Shown here: one piece after another, positions 9,204 to 19,246 of the stretch
Layout of the letters: each line of letters begins with the position of its first letter
How positions within the stretch are numbered: position 1 is the first letter of the stretch
Assembly (NCBI RefSeq): GCF_018598185.1
Contig: NZ_JAHESC010000028.1
Location: 39,949 to 103,948, forward strand
Direction: 5' to 3'
Length of the DNA: 64,000 bases
Origin: Dawidia soli
GTDB taxonomy: Bacteria; Bacteroidota; Bacteroidia; Cytophagales; Cyclobacteriaceae
Translations under genes and position numbers: made by a program
The notes under the pieces: generated by a model
Database searches by the model: none
What the model was told of the DNA's origin: nothing
The model's input: the letters and a program-made list of their open reading frames with translations, nothing else

Positions 9204-10292
9204 TTATTGACAGCCAGCACTATTGATGACAACATTCGCATCAATGATCTCATAGCTGGCGCCAATTGTTTCGCATATTATTTTGAGCTTGTCCCGCAAG
9301 GATTCCGATCCCAGCGGGGCGGTTATATAGCAATTCTTCATAACCTCCTCGTTGAAGATTATTTCCACGCCATAGGCAGATTCAATCGTCTGAAACGCTT
9401 CCGCGATCGGCGCATTGTCAAATGCAAAATCGCTGGGTGCAATCTCGGTCGAGCCCAAAAACTCAGGAGATTCGATCAACGTCTTTTCAAACTGATGATT
9501 CTTTCTTTCGTATGTAACCTGCTGATTCGGCAGGAGTATGACCCCGCCCAGTTTATCATTATGTTTGACAACCTCTGTCGGCGCCGAGACCGACACCTTA
9601 CCCGTCTTCACCGATACGAGAACCTTCTCGCCATTTTCCGGAGACTCCACGTGAAAGCTCGTTCCCAATACTTTGACCACGACTTCATTGGAATGAACAA
9701 TGAAAGGTTTGTAGGGATTCTTCGTCACATTAAAAAAAGCTTTGCCCAGCATGTATACCTGGCGCAAAGAATCTTTTGAAAATCCTTTCTTATACTTCAG
9801 CTTGCTTTTGCTTTCCAGCACGACCGTGCTTCCGTCTTCCAGTCGGATCTCAAGCGGTTCATCGGTATCGTTCATCCGCTCGACAAAGTCGTCGCCCTGT
9901 TGATTATATGCAGACAGCGGCTGATCAATCCGGATCAACCGTGGCTGGAACCAAAACACCGCCGCGGCTGAAAGGAAAAGAACAGACGCCAGGGCTACCG
10001 CCCAGATCTTTTTTGAGACCGTCTGTTCAGGAGAACGCCCCGCATTTGCCTCTACCCGGTCCTGGATGTTGGCCCACATAGCATCGACCTGCGCGCTGTC
10101 GTACGCTGTCTCTTCTGCTGCTTTCAGGTTAAGGACCAACGCCCGGGCCTTTTCAGCTTTTTCCTTTATTTCCGGGTGCGTGGAGATATATAGATCCCAA
10201 TACTTTACAGCTTCGGGATCTGATTGTTTGACCCAATCTATAAAGCTTTCATTTGAAGCAAGATCTTCAACGGTTAAGTTTTTGTGGTCCAT
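9204..10292 (-). CDS. FecR-family anti-sigma factor
   Basis: A 362-residue inner-membrane regulator. The cytoplasmic N-terminal part (about 1-95) has the DUF4880-like sigma-binding region, followed by one membrane segment (about 97-118, WAVALASVLFLSAAAVFWF). The periplasmic FecR domain spans about 140-250 (ITEGS-like RLEDGSTVVLESKSKL, GKAFFNVTKN, FIVHS), and the C-terminal DUF4974 domain covers 285-362 (FDNAPIAEAFQTIE). It holds the ECF sigma factor inactive until the STN domain of the SusC receptor signals loading. It lies 78 bp after the sigma gene and about 180 bp before SusC, all in one direction. Confidence 0.93.
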   Translation of the reverse strand: MDHKNLTVEDLASNESFIDWVKQSDPEAVKYWDLYISTHPEIKEKAEKARALVLNLKAAEETAYDSAQVDAMWANIQDRVEANAGRSPEQTVSKKIWAVALASVLFLSAAAVFWFQPRLIRIDQPLSAYNQQGDDFVERMNDTDEPLEIRLEDGSTVVLESKSKLKYKKGFSKDSLRQVYMLGKAFFNVTKNPYKPFIVHSNEVVVKVLGTSFHVESPENGEKVLVSVKTGKVSVSAPTEVVKHNDKLGGVILLPNQQVTYERKNHQFEKTLIESPEFLGSTEIAPSDFAFDNAPIAEAFQTIESAYGVEIIFNEEVMKNCYITAPLGSESLRDKLKIICETIGASYEIIDANVVINSAGCQ

Positions 10293-10370
10293 TCGGGCGT
10301 ATTGTAGTTCTACTTGCTAAGCGCTTTCAAACTTATAGTGCACGAAATGGGTCGGTTTTACTCCCCTAAC

Positions 10371-10961
10371 TCAAAAAAAATTTAGGAAAATGAAAAAACT
10401 GGTAACAGATACCTTGAGATTAACCTTGAGCTTGCGGATGGCCTGAAATATGAAGTTAGCGGCCGACTGGTAGTTTACGCCCATGATCTTCGCAATTTCC
10501 TCGTTTGAAAAGTCATGGTAATAGCGAAGATTGATCGCTTCCTGCTGTCTTTTAGGCAGCTGGCTGATCAGCGCGCGGAGGTTTTCCATTTGTTGCGATT
10601 GCACCTCAAAGCGGATCAATTTGCTTTCATGCGACGGCGAAGCGAGATTTTCAAACAGATCAAGATCGAGCGTATTGGTAAAATCGTTTGACTTTGTGTT
10701 CCGTTGAATTTTGTAGCGAAGCGCTTTGAATAAATAGAATTTGATGGAATTGGGCTCAGTAATGCGCTCCCGGGTATTCCACAATTCAAAAAACAGATCC
10801 TGAATGCTGTCTTCTACCAGCGTACGGTCGCCTGAGATCTTGCTGCCATAGTTAAGCAACGCACCGACATAAAAACGGTACAGTGCAGCAAATGCAGCCT
10901 TGTCTCCGTCTTTAAAAGAGCGCCAGATGTTATCGTCGAGCTGCGTATCGCCTTTGGACAT
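10371..10961 (-). CDS. ECF RNA polymerase sigma factor (FecI-like)
   Basis: A 196-residue ECF sigma factor if translation begins at the ATG at 10961 (MSKGDTQLDDN). An in-frame ATG at 11042 exists, but its 27 extra residues are not typical of the family. Region 2 covers about 10-80 (AFAALYRFYVGALLNYGSK, LVEDSIQDLFFELW) and region 4 about 130-190 (LPKRQQEAINLRYYHDFSNEEIA). It directs polymerase to the SusC promoter and perhaps to the second copy of the repeat near 1.8 kb. Its activity should be controlled by the FecR protein encoded next to it. Confidence 0.92.
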   Translation of the reverse strand: MSKGDTQLDDNIWRSFKDGDKAAFAALYRFYVGALLNYGSKISGDRTLVEDSIQDLFFELWNTRERITEPNSIKFYLFKALRYKIQRNTKSNDFTNTLDLDLFENLASPSHESKLIRFEVQSQQMENLRALISQLPKRQQEAINLRYYHDFSNEEIAKIMGVNYQSAANFIFQAIRKLKVNLKVSVTSFFIFLNFF

Positions 10962-11125
10962 GCTACACAGGTTAGGGGTACTTCTACGCAATTTAGAATA
11001 AAGATCCGTTTCCGCAAACGTTTTTTGCCGACAATCACCCAAAGCATCGGCATCAAATAATATAATGAGCGGGTATCATACTTCCGCTCGCTTCCACTAT
11101 TTTTAATTATTATCTAAGCTTACAC

Positions 11126-12007
11126 ATGAAATCCCTTCATCTCCTGGGTGCTCTCATCCTGGCAATCACGTCGTGCCAGGCGCCACCTCCCAAAGACAAT
11201 ATACCGCCGATGATCGGTTATATAGAAGTGGCCGATATTATCCGCGGCCTCGCGGGTCCTCTTGTGCTCGATCTCAAAAATCCTGTATCGGGCAAACAGG
11301 TTGTTGTCGTAGGTTGTCCTCATTCAACAGATACTACGGGCAAAGAATTTGATTTGATGGAGATCTATTTTAGACACCTCCGTCCGGATATTGCTTTCAA
11401 TGAAGGCGGCCCTGTATCCGACAGTGTTCATTTTTCTTCGCGAAGCGAAGCGATCTTACGCGACGGTGAAACCGGGTATCTCAAATTCCTCTGTGATCAG
11501 GCCGGGGTCAAAATGGTCGATGGTGATCTGGCAGCGAAAGACGAGTTCGCAGCAATGCTCCAGGATTATCCCCGGGAGGATTTGTTCCTCTATTATACTA
11601 TTGAACGATTTATGTGGCCCGCTAAATTTGGCGCAAACGGCAATCAATCGTTCGAGTCTGCATACGACGGCTTCATAAATGACTATTTAATAAAGAATGG
11701 ATTTCCAGTAGAGGCGTCGCAAAAAAGCCTGATGTATTTTCAAAAGCTGTACAGCGAAAAAACAGGCCAACCGTTCGATCGTGATACATTTGATATTTCA
11801 TGCTTCAATTTTTTGAGTGACAATGGCAAGTACTGCGAACTCGGAAGAGCCTCCAAGGTTATCCGCGATAAAGCCCTTTTAAAAAAGATCGAAAATGCAC
11901 TGGAACACTACGACCGGATCTTCGTTGCTTTTGGCGGTGCTCATGTGATTGCGTTTGAGCCGGCCCTCAAGCAACTTGTGTGGCAAACAAACGCGGTCAC
12001 AAACTGA
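11126..12007 (+). CDS. Lipoprotein with distant TraB/TIKI-like (EreA-like) fold
   Basis: A 293-residue protein with a lipoprotein signal (LAITSC). I do not recognise a close family. The layout resembles the TraB/TIKI/EreA clan: an early strand with VVVVGCPHST, then RPDIAFNEGG, and near the C-terminus RASKVIRDKALLKKIENAL followed by IFVAFGGAHVIAFEPAL, which matches the clan's final R-x-x-x-(hydrophobic)-G-x-x-H pattern. Members include metal-dependent peptidases and erythromycin esterase-like hydrolases. It is transcribed divergently from the ECF sigma factor. Enzymatic activity is inference; the conserved GCPH, NEGG and GGAH motifs suggest an active centre is intact. Confidence 0.6.
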   Translation: MKSLHLLGALILAITSCQAPPPKDNIPPMIGYIEVADIIRGLAGPLVLDLKNPVSGKQVVVVGCPHSTDTTGKEFDLMEIYFRHLRPDIAFNEGGPVSDSVHFSSRSEAILRDGETGYLKFLCDQAGVKMVDGDLAAKDEFAAMLQDYPREDLFLYYTIERFMWPAKFGANGNQSFESAYDGFINDYLIKNGFPVEASQKSLMYFQKLYSEKTGQPFDRDTFDISCFNFLSDNGKYCELGRASKVIRDKALLKKIENALEHYDRIFVAFGGAHVIAFEPALKQLVWQTNAVTN

Positions 12008-12169
12008 TAGGATGCCGGGCGATCCATCCCAGGAATCGCACATCAGAGGTTGCCGTTAACACCACTGAGCACGCGGTTCAGAGGTCTATGCCATTCCCGC
12101 GCACGCAATTCAATCGAATGAACTGCTCGTATTCGCATTTTTCGTAGCTTTAGAGCATAACGACGCCCC
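12008..12169 (+). promoter_or_regulatory. Upstream region of the hybrid sensor with a -7-like element
   Basis: This 162-bp gap carries TAGCTTTA at 12145-12152, one base off the Bacteroidota -7 consensus TAnnTTTG, 18 bp before the start codon. No good -33 TTTG is placed about 20 bp upstream. The resulting leader would be very short. Confidence 0.4.
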
Positions 12170-14947
12170 ATGCTCAACGCTACACTCACCCGGACCTTTG
12201 CACTCCTGCTGTGGTCACTCAGTCTCCTCTCCTGCCACCAGGACCCGGAGGATCGGCAGTACACGATTGGTTTTTCGCAATGTACCGGCGGTGACGCCTG
12301 GCGACGGCAGATGCTGTCGGCCATGAAGGGTGAGCTTCTCTTTCATCCGGAGATCGACCTGCAATACCGGGACGCGCGCGGCGACAACGCCAAACAGATC
12401 AGCGATATCCGCGACCTCGTCAAGAATGGAATCGACCTGTTGATCGTGTCCCCTAACGAGGCCAGCCCCATCACGCCCGTGGTGGAAGAAGTTTTTAAAA
12501 TGGGCATTCCCGTCATTGTTGTCGACAGAAAGATCAGCTCCAGTTTTTATACCGCCTATATCGGCGCGGATAACTACGAGATCGGTAAGCTGGCAGGGTC
12601 CTATGTTTCCGAGCTGCTGGGAGGAAAGGGCAAACTCATAGAGATCTGGGGTTTGCGTGGATCAACACCGGCCGTAGAAAGACACAAAGGATTCATGAGC
12701 GCATTGTCAGGTTTTCCGGACATCGATATTGTACACGAGTTCGATGGCGCTTGGGAGATCGACACTGTCAAACATGGCCTGGGGGCAACGATCACACAAG
12801 CACCTGCGGTAGACCTGGTGTTTGCACACAACGATGTAATGGCGTATGGCGCCTATGAGGTGTTTAAAGAAAGTCGACCGGACAACGATACAAAGTTCAT
12901 TGGTATAGATGGTTTGCCGGGGCCGGCGGCGGGTATCCAGCTCGTGGATGACAAGATCTTATCCGCCACGTTCCTCTACCCCACCGGCGGTGAAGAGGCC
13001 ATTCGCACGGCCGGCAGGATCCTGAAGAAGGAGCACTTTGATAAAGACAATATGCTGCTCAGCACGGTCATCGATCCGAAAAATGTGCGCGTCATGAAAC
13101 TGCAAACCGACAAGATCTCGAGTCAGCAGGCGGATATTCTGCGGCAGCAGGAAAAAATCAATGAGCAGGTCAATGCCTATACCAAGCAGTCTGTACTCAT
13201 TTATATATTGCTGGCCAGCCTGGTGGCAACCATCATCGGCGGTGCTGCCGCCATCCTGGCCTGGCGTGAAAAGAACGAGATAAACCGGCAGCTCGAAGCG
13301 AAGCGAAACCTGATCCTCGAGCAGAAGAACGAGATTGCGGAAATGGCCGAGAAGGCAGAGTTGGCCACACAGGAAAAGCTGAAGTTCTTCACCAATATCT
13401 CGCACGAATTCAAAACGCCGCTGACATTGATCCTCGGCTCGATCGACGAGATCATTTCCAAAAACACCCCCGACAGAATAACGTCCACCGACAACCTTCG
13501 CCTCATCCGCAAAAATGCTGTCCGGTTGTTGCGGCTCGTCAACCAGCTGATGGATTTCCGGAAGATCGAAGACCGGAAAATGCTGCTGCGGGCCAGTGAG
13601 CTGGATCTCGTGGCGTTCATCGAAGACGTCATGGCGGCATTCCAAAAGACAGCTTCCCGACGGAACATCCGGTATACATTGCTTGGCCATGCCGACCGGC
13701 TTCCGGTATGGTTTGACCCTGATAAGCTCGACAAGGTCATCTTTAACCTCCTGTCGAACGCATTTAAGTTCACCCATGACAATGGAAAAATAACATTGAC
13801 CATTTCAGTGGACGAGCCCGCCAGGAATGCGATCATTTTTGTGGAAGACAACGGCGTGGGCATGTCCAGGGAAGATGCCGATCACGCTTTCGACCGTTTC
13901 CACACCGGTGAGCATTCCGCCGGAACAGGCATAGGACTGTCGTTATCAAAAGAGTTTATGGAGCTGCACCACGGCAGCCTCCTGTTGACCAGCGAGCCGG
14001 GAAAAGGCACGCGCTTCTGTATTGTGCTGCCACTGGGCAAAGCGCATTTGTCGGACAACGAAATTGCCACCCGCGACCGCGCGTTTGTACACGACGTCGA
14101 CCACGAGGCCATTGCCGAGGATATACATCTGTCCACTGCCGACAACGACAGTGAAAACGATCTTACTATTAAGGAGCACACCGTTCTTATTATAGACGAC
14201 AACCAGGAAATGCGTTTCTTCATCCGGAAGAAGCTGCAGCCGCACTATAATATCCAGGAAGCACAGGACGGCGTTTCGGCTCTTGAAAAAGCGTTCAGCA
14301 CCGTCCCAGACCTGGTCATTTGCGACGTCATGCTGCCCGGCAAGAGCGGCATTGACGTGACCACCACCTTGAAAAATGACCTGCGGACTTCCCACATTCC
14401 GGTGATCATGTTGACGGCGCGAGGCTCTATCGAGCACAAAATTGAAGGTGTAAAGACAGGCGCCGATGAATACCTCACCAAGCCGTTCGTGTTTGAATAC
14501 CTCAGCGAACGCATTAAGGCCCTGCTCAGGAATCGCAAGCTACTGCGCGAGCACTACATCCACGGCCTGAATGTCAGCACCGTCACCACCGCCCCCGGCA
14601 ACCTCGATCGCAAATTCATCAACGACTTTACCGCCCTGATCGAAAAGAACGTGGCCAATGCCGACCTGGGCGCCAACGAGATTGCCCACGAGCTCGGCAT
14701 GTCCCGTGTGCAGGTATACCGCAAGGTCAAGGCCCTGCTGGGATTCAGCATCAACGACTACCTGGTGAACGTCCGGCTTCAGAAAGCAAAATACCTGCTG
14801 CTGAACACAGACAAAAGCGTTGCGGAGATAGCCCAGGAGGTTGGGTTCTCATCGCCGGCCTATTTCTCCACCATCTTTAAGAACAAAGTAAAACAGCCCC
14901 CTACCGAGTTCAGGTCCAATAAGATGAGCCTGCACACCCCGAATTGA
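12170..14947 (+). CDS. Hybrid two-component regulator with periplasmic sugar-binding sensor (fructan type)
   Basis: A 925-residue one-protein sensory system. A signal/lipobox-like segment (LLSC) is followed by a periplasmic-binding-protein fold of the LacI/ribose type (about 30-310; IGFSQCTGGDAWRR, VVDRKI, HNDVMAYG). A membrane helix lies at about 343-366. The histidine kinase has His412 (NISHEFKTPLTLI) and an ATPase domain (NAFKF, VEDNGVGM, GTGIGLSL). A receiver domain has Asp719 (VICDVMLPG), and an AraC DNA-binding domain ends the protein (about 815-920). This architecture matches the Bacteroides fructose sensor BT1754 (known family). Its neighbours are all fructan genes, so free fructose is the likely signal. 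Confidence 0.93.
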   Translation: MLNATLTRTFALLLWSLSLLSCHQDPEDRQYTIGFSQCTGGDAWRRQMLSAMKGELLFHPEIDLQYRDARGDNAKQISDIRDLVKNGIDLLIVSPNEASPITPVVEEVFKMGIPVIVVDRKISSSFYTAYIGADNYEIGKLAGSYVSELLGGKGKLIEIWGLRGSTPAVERHKGFMSALSGFPDIDIVHEFDGAWEIDTVKHGLGATITQAPAVDLVFAHNDVMAYGAYEVFKESRPDNDTKFIGIDGLPGPAAGIQLVDDKILSATFLYPTGGEEAIRTAGRILKKEHFDKDNMLLSTVIDPKNVRVMKLQTDKISSQQADILRQQEKINEQVNAYTKQSVLIYILLASLVATIIGGAAAILAWREKNEINRQLEAKRNLILEQKNEIAEMAEKAELATQEKLKFFTNISHEFKTPLTLILGSIDEIISKNTPDRITSTDNLRLIRKNAVRLLRLVNQLMDFRKIEDRKMLLRASELDLVAFIEDVMAAFQKTASRRNIRYTLLGHADRLPVWFDPDKLDKVIFNLLSNAFKFTHDNGKITLTISVDEPARNAIIFVEDNGVGMSREDADHAFDRFHTGEHSAGTGIGLSLSKEFMELHHGSLLLTSEPGKGTRFCIVLPLGKAHLSDNEIATRDRAFVHDVDHEAIAEDIHLSTADNDSENDLTIKEHTVLIIDDNQEMRFFIRKKLQPHYNIQEAQDGVSALEKAFSTVPDLVICDVMLPGKSGIDVTTTLKNDLRTSHIPVIMLTARGSIEHKIEGVKTGADEYLTKPFVFEYLSERIKALLRNRKLLREHYIHGLNVSTVTTAPGNLDRKFINDFTALIEKNVANADLGANEIAHELGMSRVQVYRKVKALLGFSINDYLVNVRLQKAKYLLLNTDKSVAEIAQEVGFSSPAYFSTIFKNKVKQPPTEFRSNKMSLHTPN

Positions 14948-15141
14948 AACGATTTTAGAAGGATGTAACAATAGTAGAAGCCGCCGACGGCATTTCTCTG
15001 TTCGAATTTGTATCGACAACCAGCAAGGGGCCGGTGCTGCATACGTTTGTAACGGTTTCTTTTCCAGCGAGCGAATGATCCAATTTTGAAAAAGGTTGGT
15101 ACTTCATCGCAAACCGGATTGCGGCCGCGCCGATACTTTGC

Positions 15142-16524
15142 GTGAAACTTCTCGCAATGAAAAAGGTTCTTACTTGGTCAGTGATCGCTGCATTTGGCGG
15201 TTTTCTTTTTGGGCTCGACACAGCCGTTATTTCGGGTGCCGAGCAAAGTGTGCAGCGGTTGTGGGACCTGAGTGCATTTGAGCACGGGTTCACCGTGTCC
15301 ATTGCGCTTATCGGCACCGTGATCGGCGCGATGTTCGGAGGATATCCCTCCGACCGGATCGGGCGGCGTAAAACATTGTTTTGGATCGCCGTGCTCTTCC
15401 TTATCTCCTCGCTGGGCTCTGCGCTGGCCATCGATTGGTCCACCTTCCTGATTTTCCGTTTTATCGGCGGCATTGCCGTAGGGTGCTCGTCCGTAACCGC
15501 TCCCATGTACATCAGCGAGATCTCGCCGGCTTCACACCGCGGACGGCTCGTTGCCATGTTCCAGTTCAACGTAGTGCTGGGCATCCTCATCGCCTTTGTT
15601 TCCAACTACCTCTTACAAGATGTCAACGCCAACGCCTGGCGATGGATGCTGGGCATCCAGGCTTTCCCGTCGGCTGCATTTTTGGTGGCGGTCCTGTTCA
15701 TACCCGAAAGCCCCCGCTGGCTGATCTTCAAGAAAGGCGCAATCGAGGAGGCAAAAAACATTCTGCAGCAGATCAATCCGGCGCAGGCCACGGCCGAGCT
15801 GCAGGCTATTCAGCAATCCGCCGGCCGGACCGCTACCGGCGAGCGGCTGTTCTCCCGCAAATATGCATTCCCGATCGCGCTGGCATTTCTCATCGCATTC
15901 TTCAACCAGGTGTCGGGCATCAACGCCATCATATACTATGCGCCCCGCATCTTTGAAATGACCGGCATGGGCGCCAGCGCAGCGTTCCTGTCAAGTGCCG
16001 GCACCGGCCTGGTCAACTTCGTTTTTACCCTCGTCGCCATTAACGTGATCGACCGGTTTGGAAGAAGGCGACTGATGCTGATCGGCTCTGTCGGGTTGAT
16101 CATCACACTGGCCATCGTGGCAAGGGCTTTCTATCTTTCTGACTTCGGCGGGTTTATCGTGCCCCTGAGCTTGTTCCTCTACATTGCCTTCTTTGCCTTT
16201 TCACAAGGAGCTGTTATCTGGGTCTTTATTTCCGAGATCTTTCCCAATGAAGTACGTGCTCAAGGCCAGGCACTGGGCAGCTTCGTACACTGGTTCATGG
16301 CGGCGGTGATCGCGTTCAGCTTTCCCTATATTGCCGGAACACTGGGCGGCGGCAATACATTTCTCTTCTTTGCTGTCATGATGGTTCTGCAGCTGGTATT
16401 CGTGATCAGGCTTATGCCCGAAACACGCGGCAAGACGCTGGAACAGGAAGTAGTGCCGAACGAACGAAGCGCGCACGACGAGACGCCACAACTTGCACAA
16501 AAAGGCTCCGGAACGGGCAACTAA
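15142..16524 (+). CDS. MFS sugar porter, probable fructose importer
   Basis: A 460-residue inner-membrane transporter of the sugar porter family with about 12 membrane segments. Family signatures are all present: GGYPSDRIGRRK between helices 2 and 3, PESPRWL after helix 6, and PETRGKTLEQE after helix 12. It should carry monosaccharide released by the periplasmic GH32 enzyme into the cytoplasm by proton symport. The ATG at 15142 or the one five codons later (15157) could be the start. It is followed after 25 bp by the GH32 gene and then by the kinase, so uptake, hydrolysis and phosphorylation are in one operon. Confidence 0.92.
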   Translation: MKLLAMKKVLTWSVIAAFGGFLFGLDTAVISGAEQSVQRLWDLSAFEHGFTVSIALIGTVIGAMFGGYPSDRIGRRKTLFWIAVLFLISSLGSALAIDWSTFLIFRFIGGIAVGCSSVTAPMYISEISPASHRGRLVAMFQFNVVLGILIAFVSNYLLQDVNANAWRWMLGIQAFPSAAFLVAVLFIPESPRWLIFKKGAIEEAKNILQQINPAQATAELQAIQQSAGRTATGERLFSRKYAFPIALAFLIAFFNQVSGINAIIYYAPRIFEMTGMGASAAFLSSAGTGLVNFVFTLVAINVIDRFGRRRLMLIGSVGLIITLAIVARAFYLSDFGGFIVPLSLFLYIAFFAFSQGAVIWVFISEIFPNEVRAQGQALGSFVHWFMAAVIAFSFPYIAGTLGGGNTFLFFAVMMVLQLVFVIRLMPETRGKTLEQEVVPNERSAHDETPQLAQKGSGTGN

Positions 16525-16549
16525 AAAACAGAAGCAAAAAACTAAACAC

Positions 16550-18283
16550 ATGAGACATATACTTTATACCGTGTGCTGCATGGCCTTCTTCTACGGAGCG
16601 ATTGCGCAAGCACCCTCCGAGGTTAAAAAGATCAAGATCAGGAAAGGCGACCTGTACCTGAACTTGCCCGTCAACGCAGCCGACCCTTCCGTGGAAGCTA
16701 CCATTACCCTGGATGGAAAGCCGCTCGACAGGTTCACGATCCACCTCGCCAAAGGAACACCCCAGTTCTGGACATACTTTGACGTATCGGCCTACCAGGG
16801 CAAGACACTCCAGATCGCGCTCAAGGAAGGCGATGGTAAAGCCATCGCAAGCGGCCGATTGAACAATGTAGTGGCTGCACCTGCCTATCCCGGTCAGGAC
16901 AGTGTCTACCACGAGAAGGGCCGCCCGCAAGTGCATTTCTCTTCGCAACGCGGGTGGATCAACGACCCCAACGGGCTGCTGTATCACGACGGCGAATACC
17001 ACCTGTTCTTCCAGCATAACCCCTATGGGTGGCCCTGGGGGAATATGCACTGGGGCCATGCTGTCAGCACCGATCTTCTCCATTGGAAGCAACTGAAAGA
17101 AGCGATCTTTCCCGTGGTGAAAGACGGCGTTGTGAACGACGCTGCATTCTCGGGTACTGCTACCGTTGACCCCGACAATACCGCCGGCTTCCGCAAGAAC
17201 GGCGTCGATCCGATCATTGCCGCATACACCAGCACCGGGCGCGGCGAGTGCCTGCAGGTGAGTTATGACAAAGGCCGGACGTTCGAAGATTATGCCGGCA
17301 ACCCCGTCGTAAAGCACCGCGGCGAAGGCCGTGATCCGAAAGTATTTTGGTATGCACCCGGCAAACATTGGGTAATGGTGGTGTGGGACGCGAGCGTTCC
17401 CAAAAAAATGAGCCAGGGACCGGAGGTCATGGTGCGCGAGCATTCCATCTATACTTCGCCCGATTTAAAACAGTGGACGTACCAGTCGGGAGTGGAAGGG
17501 TTCTTTGAATGTCCCGATCTTTTCGAGCTGCCCGTAGAAGGTAAGCCCGGTGTAAAAAAATGGATTATGTACGACGCAAACGGCCGCTACGTAGTGGGCT
17601 CCTTCAATGGCAAGGCATTCACCGTAGAGCAGCACTTCACAAAATACGAGCACGGTGGCGGCTACTTCTACGCAGCACAAACGTTCAACAATGCCCCAAA
17701 CAACCGAAGGATTCAAATCGGCTGGGGACGCGATATTACACATCCCGGTATGCCGTTCAACCAGGCCATGCTGTTCCCCACGGAGCTTACACTGAGAATG
17801 AGCGACTCAGGTTATCGCCTGTGCCCTACCCCCATCCGGGAGATCAATACCTTGCACAAGAGCAGCCAACGTGTGAACGATCGCATGGTTACCGCCGGTA
17901 GCAATGCCCGTGTAACGGTAAGCCCGGATGCCCCCGTTCACATCGTAGCCGAGTTCGAGCGTGGCAACGTGCCGATGGTGTTGAATATATTCGGATACGA
18001 GCTGCGGTTTGACAACGAATGGACCTTTTCCGCCACCACCGGCAGAAACGAGTCGCCTGTACTCTATGCTCCCACGGATGCCACCTTCAAGATCGAGGCT
18101 ATTGTCGACAAGAACATGCTGGAGTTTTTCATCAACGATGGAGAGCTGTATTACGTAACGGCGTTCACCGGCAGAAAGAACGACAACGTGGAAGCCCAGG
18201 CAACCGATCGCGACCCCAACCGCAAGTTCCTTGTCCGGAAGCTGGAGGTTCACGAGCTCAATTCAATTTGGACCACGAAGTGA
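16550..18283 (+). CDS. GH32 beta-fructosidase / levanase-type hydrolase
   Basis: A 577-residue exported enzyme starting at the ATG at 16550, which gives a clean signal peptide (cleavage near IAQ-A). Residues about 22-110 are an N-terminal beta domain like DUF4980. The GH32 five-blade propeller follows: nucleophile Asp139 in WINDPNGL, Arg261-Asp262-Pro263 (transition-state stabiliser) and acid/base Glu320 in ECPD. A C-terminal beta sandwich ends the protein. It hydrolyses beta-2,1 or beta-2,6 fructosyl bonds of inulin, levan or sucrose; linkage preference cannot be read. It lacks a lipobox, so it is probably periplasmic. The kinase gene follows after 13 bp. Confidence 0.94.
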   Translation: MRHILYTVCCMAFFYGAIAQAPSEVKKIKIRKGDLYLNLPVNAADPSVEATITLDGKPLDRFTIHLAKGTPQFWTYFDVSAYQGKTLQIALKEGDGKAIASGRLNNVVAAPAYPGQDSVYHEKGRPQVHFSSQRGWINDPNGLLYHDGEYHLFFQHNPYGWPWGNMHWGHAVSTDLLHWKQLKEAIFPVVKDGVVNDAAFSGTATVDPDNTAGFRKNGVDPIIAAYTSTGRGECLQVSYDKGRTFEDYAGNPVVKHRGEGRDPKVFWYAPGKHWVMVVWDASVPKKMSQGPEVMVREHSIYTSPDLKQWTYQSGVEGFFECPDLFELPVEGKPGVKKWIMYDANGRYVVGSFNGKAFTVEQHFTKYEHGGGYFYAAQTFNNAPNNRRIQIGWGRDITHPGMPFNQAMLFPTELTLRMSDSGYRLCPTPIREINTLHKSSQRVNDRMVTAGSNARVTVSPDAPVHIVAEFERGNVPMVLNIFGYELRFDNEWTFSATTGRNESPVLYAPTDATFKIEAIVDKNMLEFFINDGELYYVTAFTGRKNDNVEAQATDRDPNRKFLVRKLEVHELNSIWTTK

Positions 18284-18296
18284 TCAGGATTATAGC

Positions 18297-19187
18297 ATGA
18301 GCATTCGTTCTTTAGCATACGGCGAGATCCTGTGGGATATCATCGAGGGCGAGCCCTTCCTCGGAGGGGCACCTTTTAACTTTGCGAGCCACCTGGCGCG
18401 GTTTGGTGCCACGTCGGCTATCATTTCACGCCTGGGCCACGATGACCTCGGCCGAAAAGCCGCTGCCAGGGCCGTTCATCACGGTGTAGACACACGCTAC
18501 ATACAGCAAGACGCTGCACTACCGACCGGAACAGTCGAGGTCATCTTACAACACGGCCAGCCCGACTATATCATTTTCGAGAACGTGGCCTACGACAACA
18601 TCCGGTATCCGGAATTTGCGGAGAAGGTGAATGCCGCCAGCTTCGACGTGTTCTACTTCGGCTCGTTGATCCAGCGAAACGTTGTCTCTGCGCAAACGCT
18701 GAAAAACATACTGACCCACCACCGGTTCCCCCACATCTTTTACGATGTCAACCTGCGTAAAGGTGGATATTCAAAAAACATCATTGGCGATTCGCTGGCC
18801 AGCTGCACGATCCTGAAACTAAACATCGACGAGGTGCCCGTGGTATCAGACCTGATCTTTGATCGGTCACATGATACGAAGACATTTGCCGAGCAGATCT
18901 GCGAAAAATTTGCGATTGCCGTCGTCATCATTACAGCCGCAGACAAGGGGTGTTTTGTTTTTCACCAGGGCGTCTTGCACGCCGTCGAAGGCGTTCAGAT
19001 CGAGCTCTGCGATGCCATCGGCGCCGGTGACGCATTCAGCGCGGCGTTCGTCTACAGTTATGTAACGGGCAAGAACGTTGCAGAAGCCGCCCGGATCGCC
19101 AACCAGATAGGTGCCTTTGTTGCCAGCAGGAAAGGCCCTATACCCGATTATCCGGACGAGATCATTCGACTTGTCACGGGCGCCTGA
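18297..19187 (+). CDS. PfkB-family fructokinase
   Basis: A 296-residue carbohydrate kinase starting at the ATG at 18297, immediately after the GH32 gene. The N-terminal substrate motif GGAPFNFASHL and the C-terminal catalytic motif DAIGAGDAFSAAF (catalytic Asp245) are typical of fructokinases. It phosphorylates cytosolic fructose to fructose-6-phosphate, the last step of this locus before glycolysis. A strong terminator 29 bp beyond the stop ends this first fructan operon. The equivalent gene in Bacteroides fructan loci sits beside the same type of importer (established knowledge). Confidence 0.93.
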   Translation: MSIRSLAYGEILWDIIEGEPFLGGAPFNFASHLARFGATSAIISRLGHDDLGRKAAARAVHHGVDTRYIQQDAALPTGTVEVILQHGQPDYIIFENVAYDNIRYPEFAEKVNAASFDVFYFGSLIQRNVVSAQTLKNILTHHRFPHIFYDVNLRKGGYSKNIIGDSLASCTILKLNIDEVPVVSDLIFDRSHDTKTFAEQICEKFAIAVVIITAADKGCFVFHQGVLHAVEGVQIELCDAIGAGDAFSAAFVYSYVTGKNVAEAARIANQIGAFVASRKGPIPDYPDEIIRLVTGA

Positions 19188-19215
19188 TCTATCGATATAA
19201 TCAGCGTTCATACAT

Positions 19216-19246
19216 ATACCCCGCCATCCGGTGGGGTATTTTTTTT
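19216..19246 (+). terminator. Rho-independent terminator of the importer-GH32-kinase operon
   Basis: Arms ATACCCC (19216-19222) and GGGGTAT (19233-19239), extended by GCC/GGT with an ATCC loop, are followed by eight T residues. It is a textbook intrinsic terminator on the plus strand. Confidence 0.93.
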
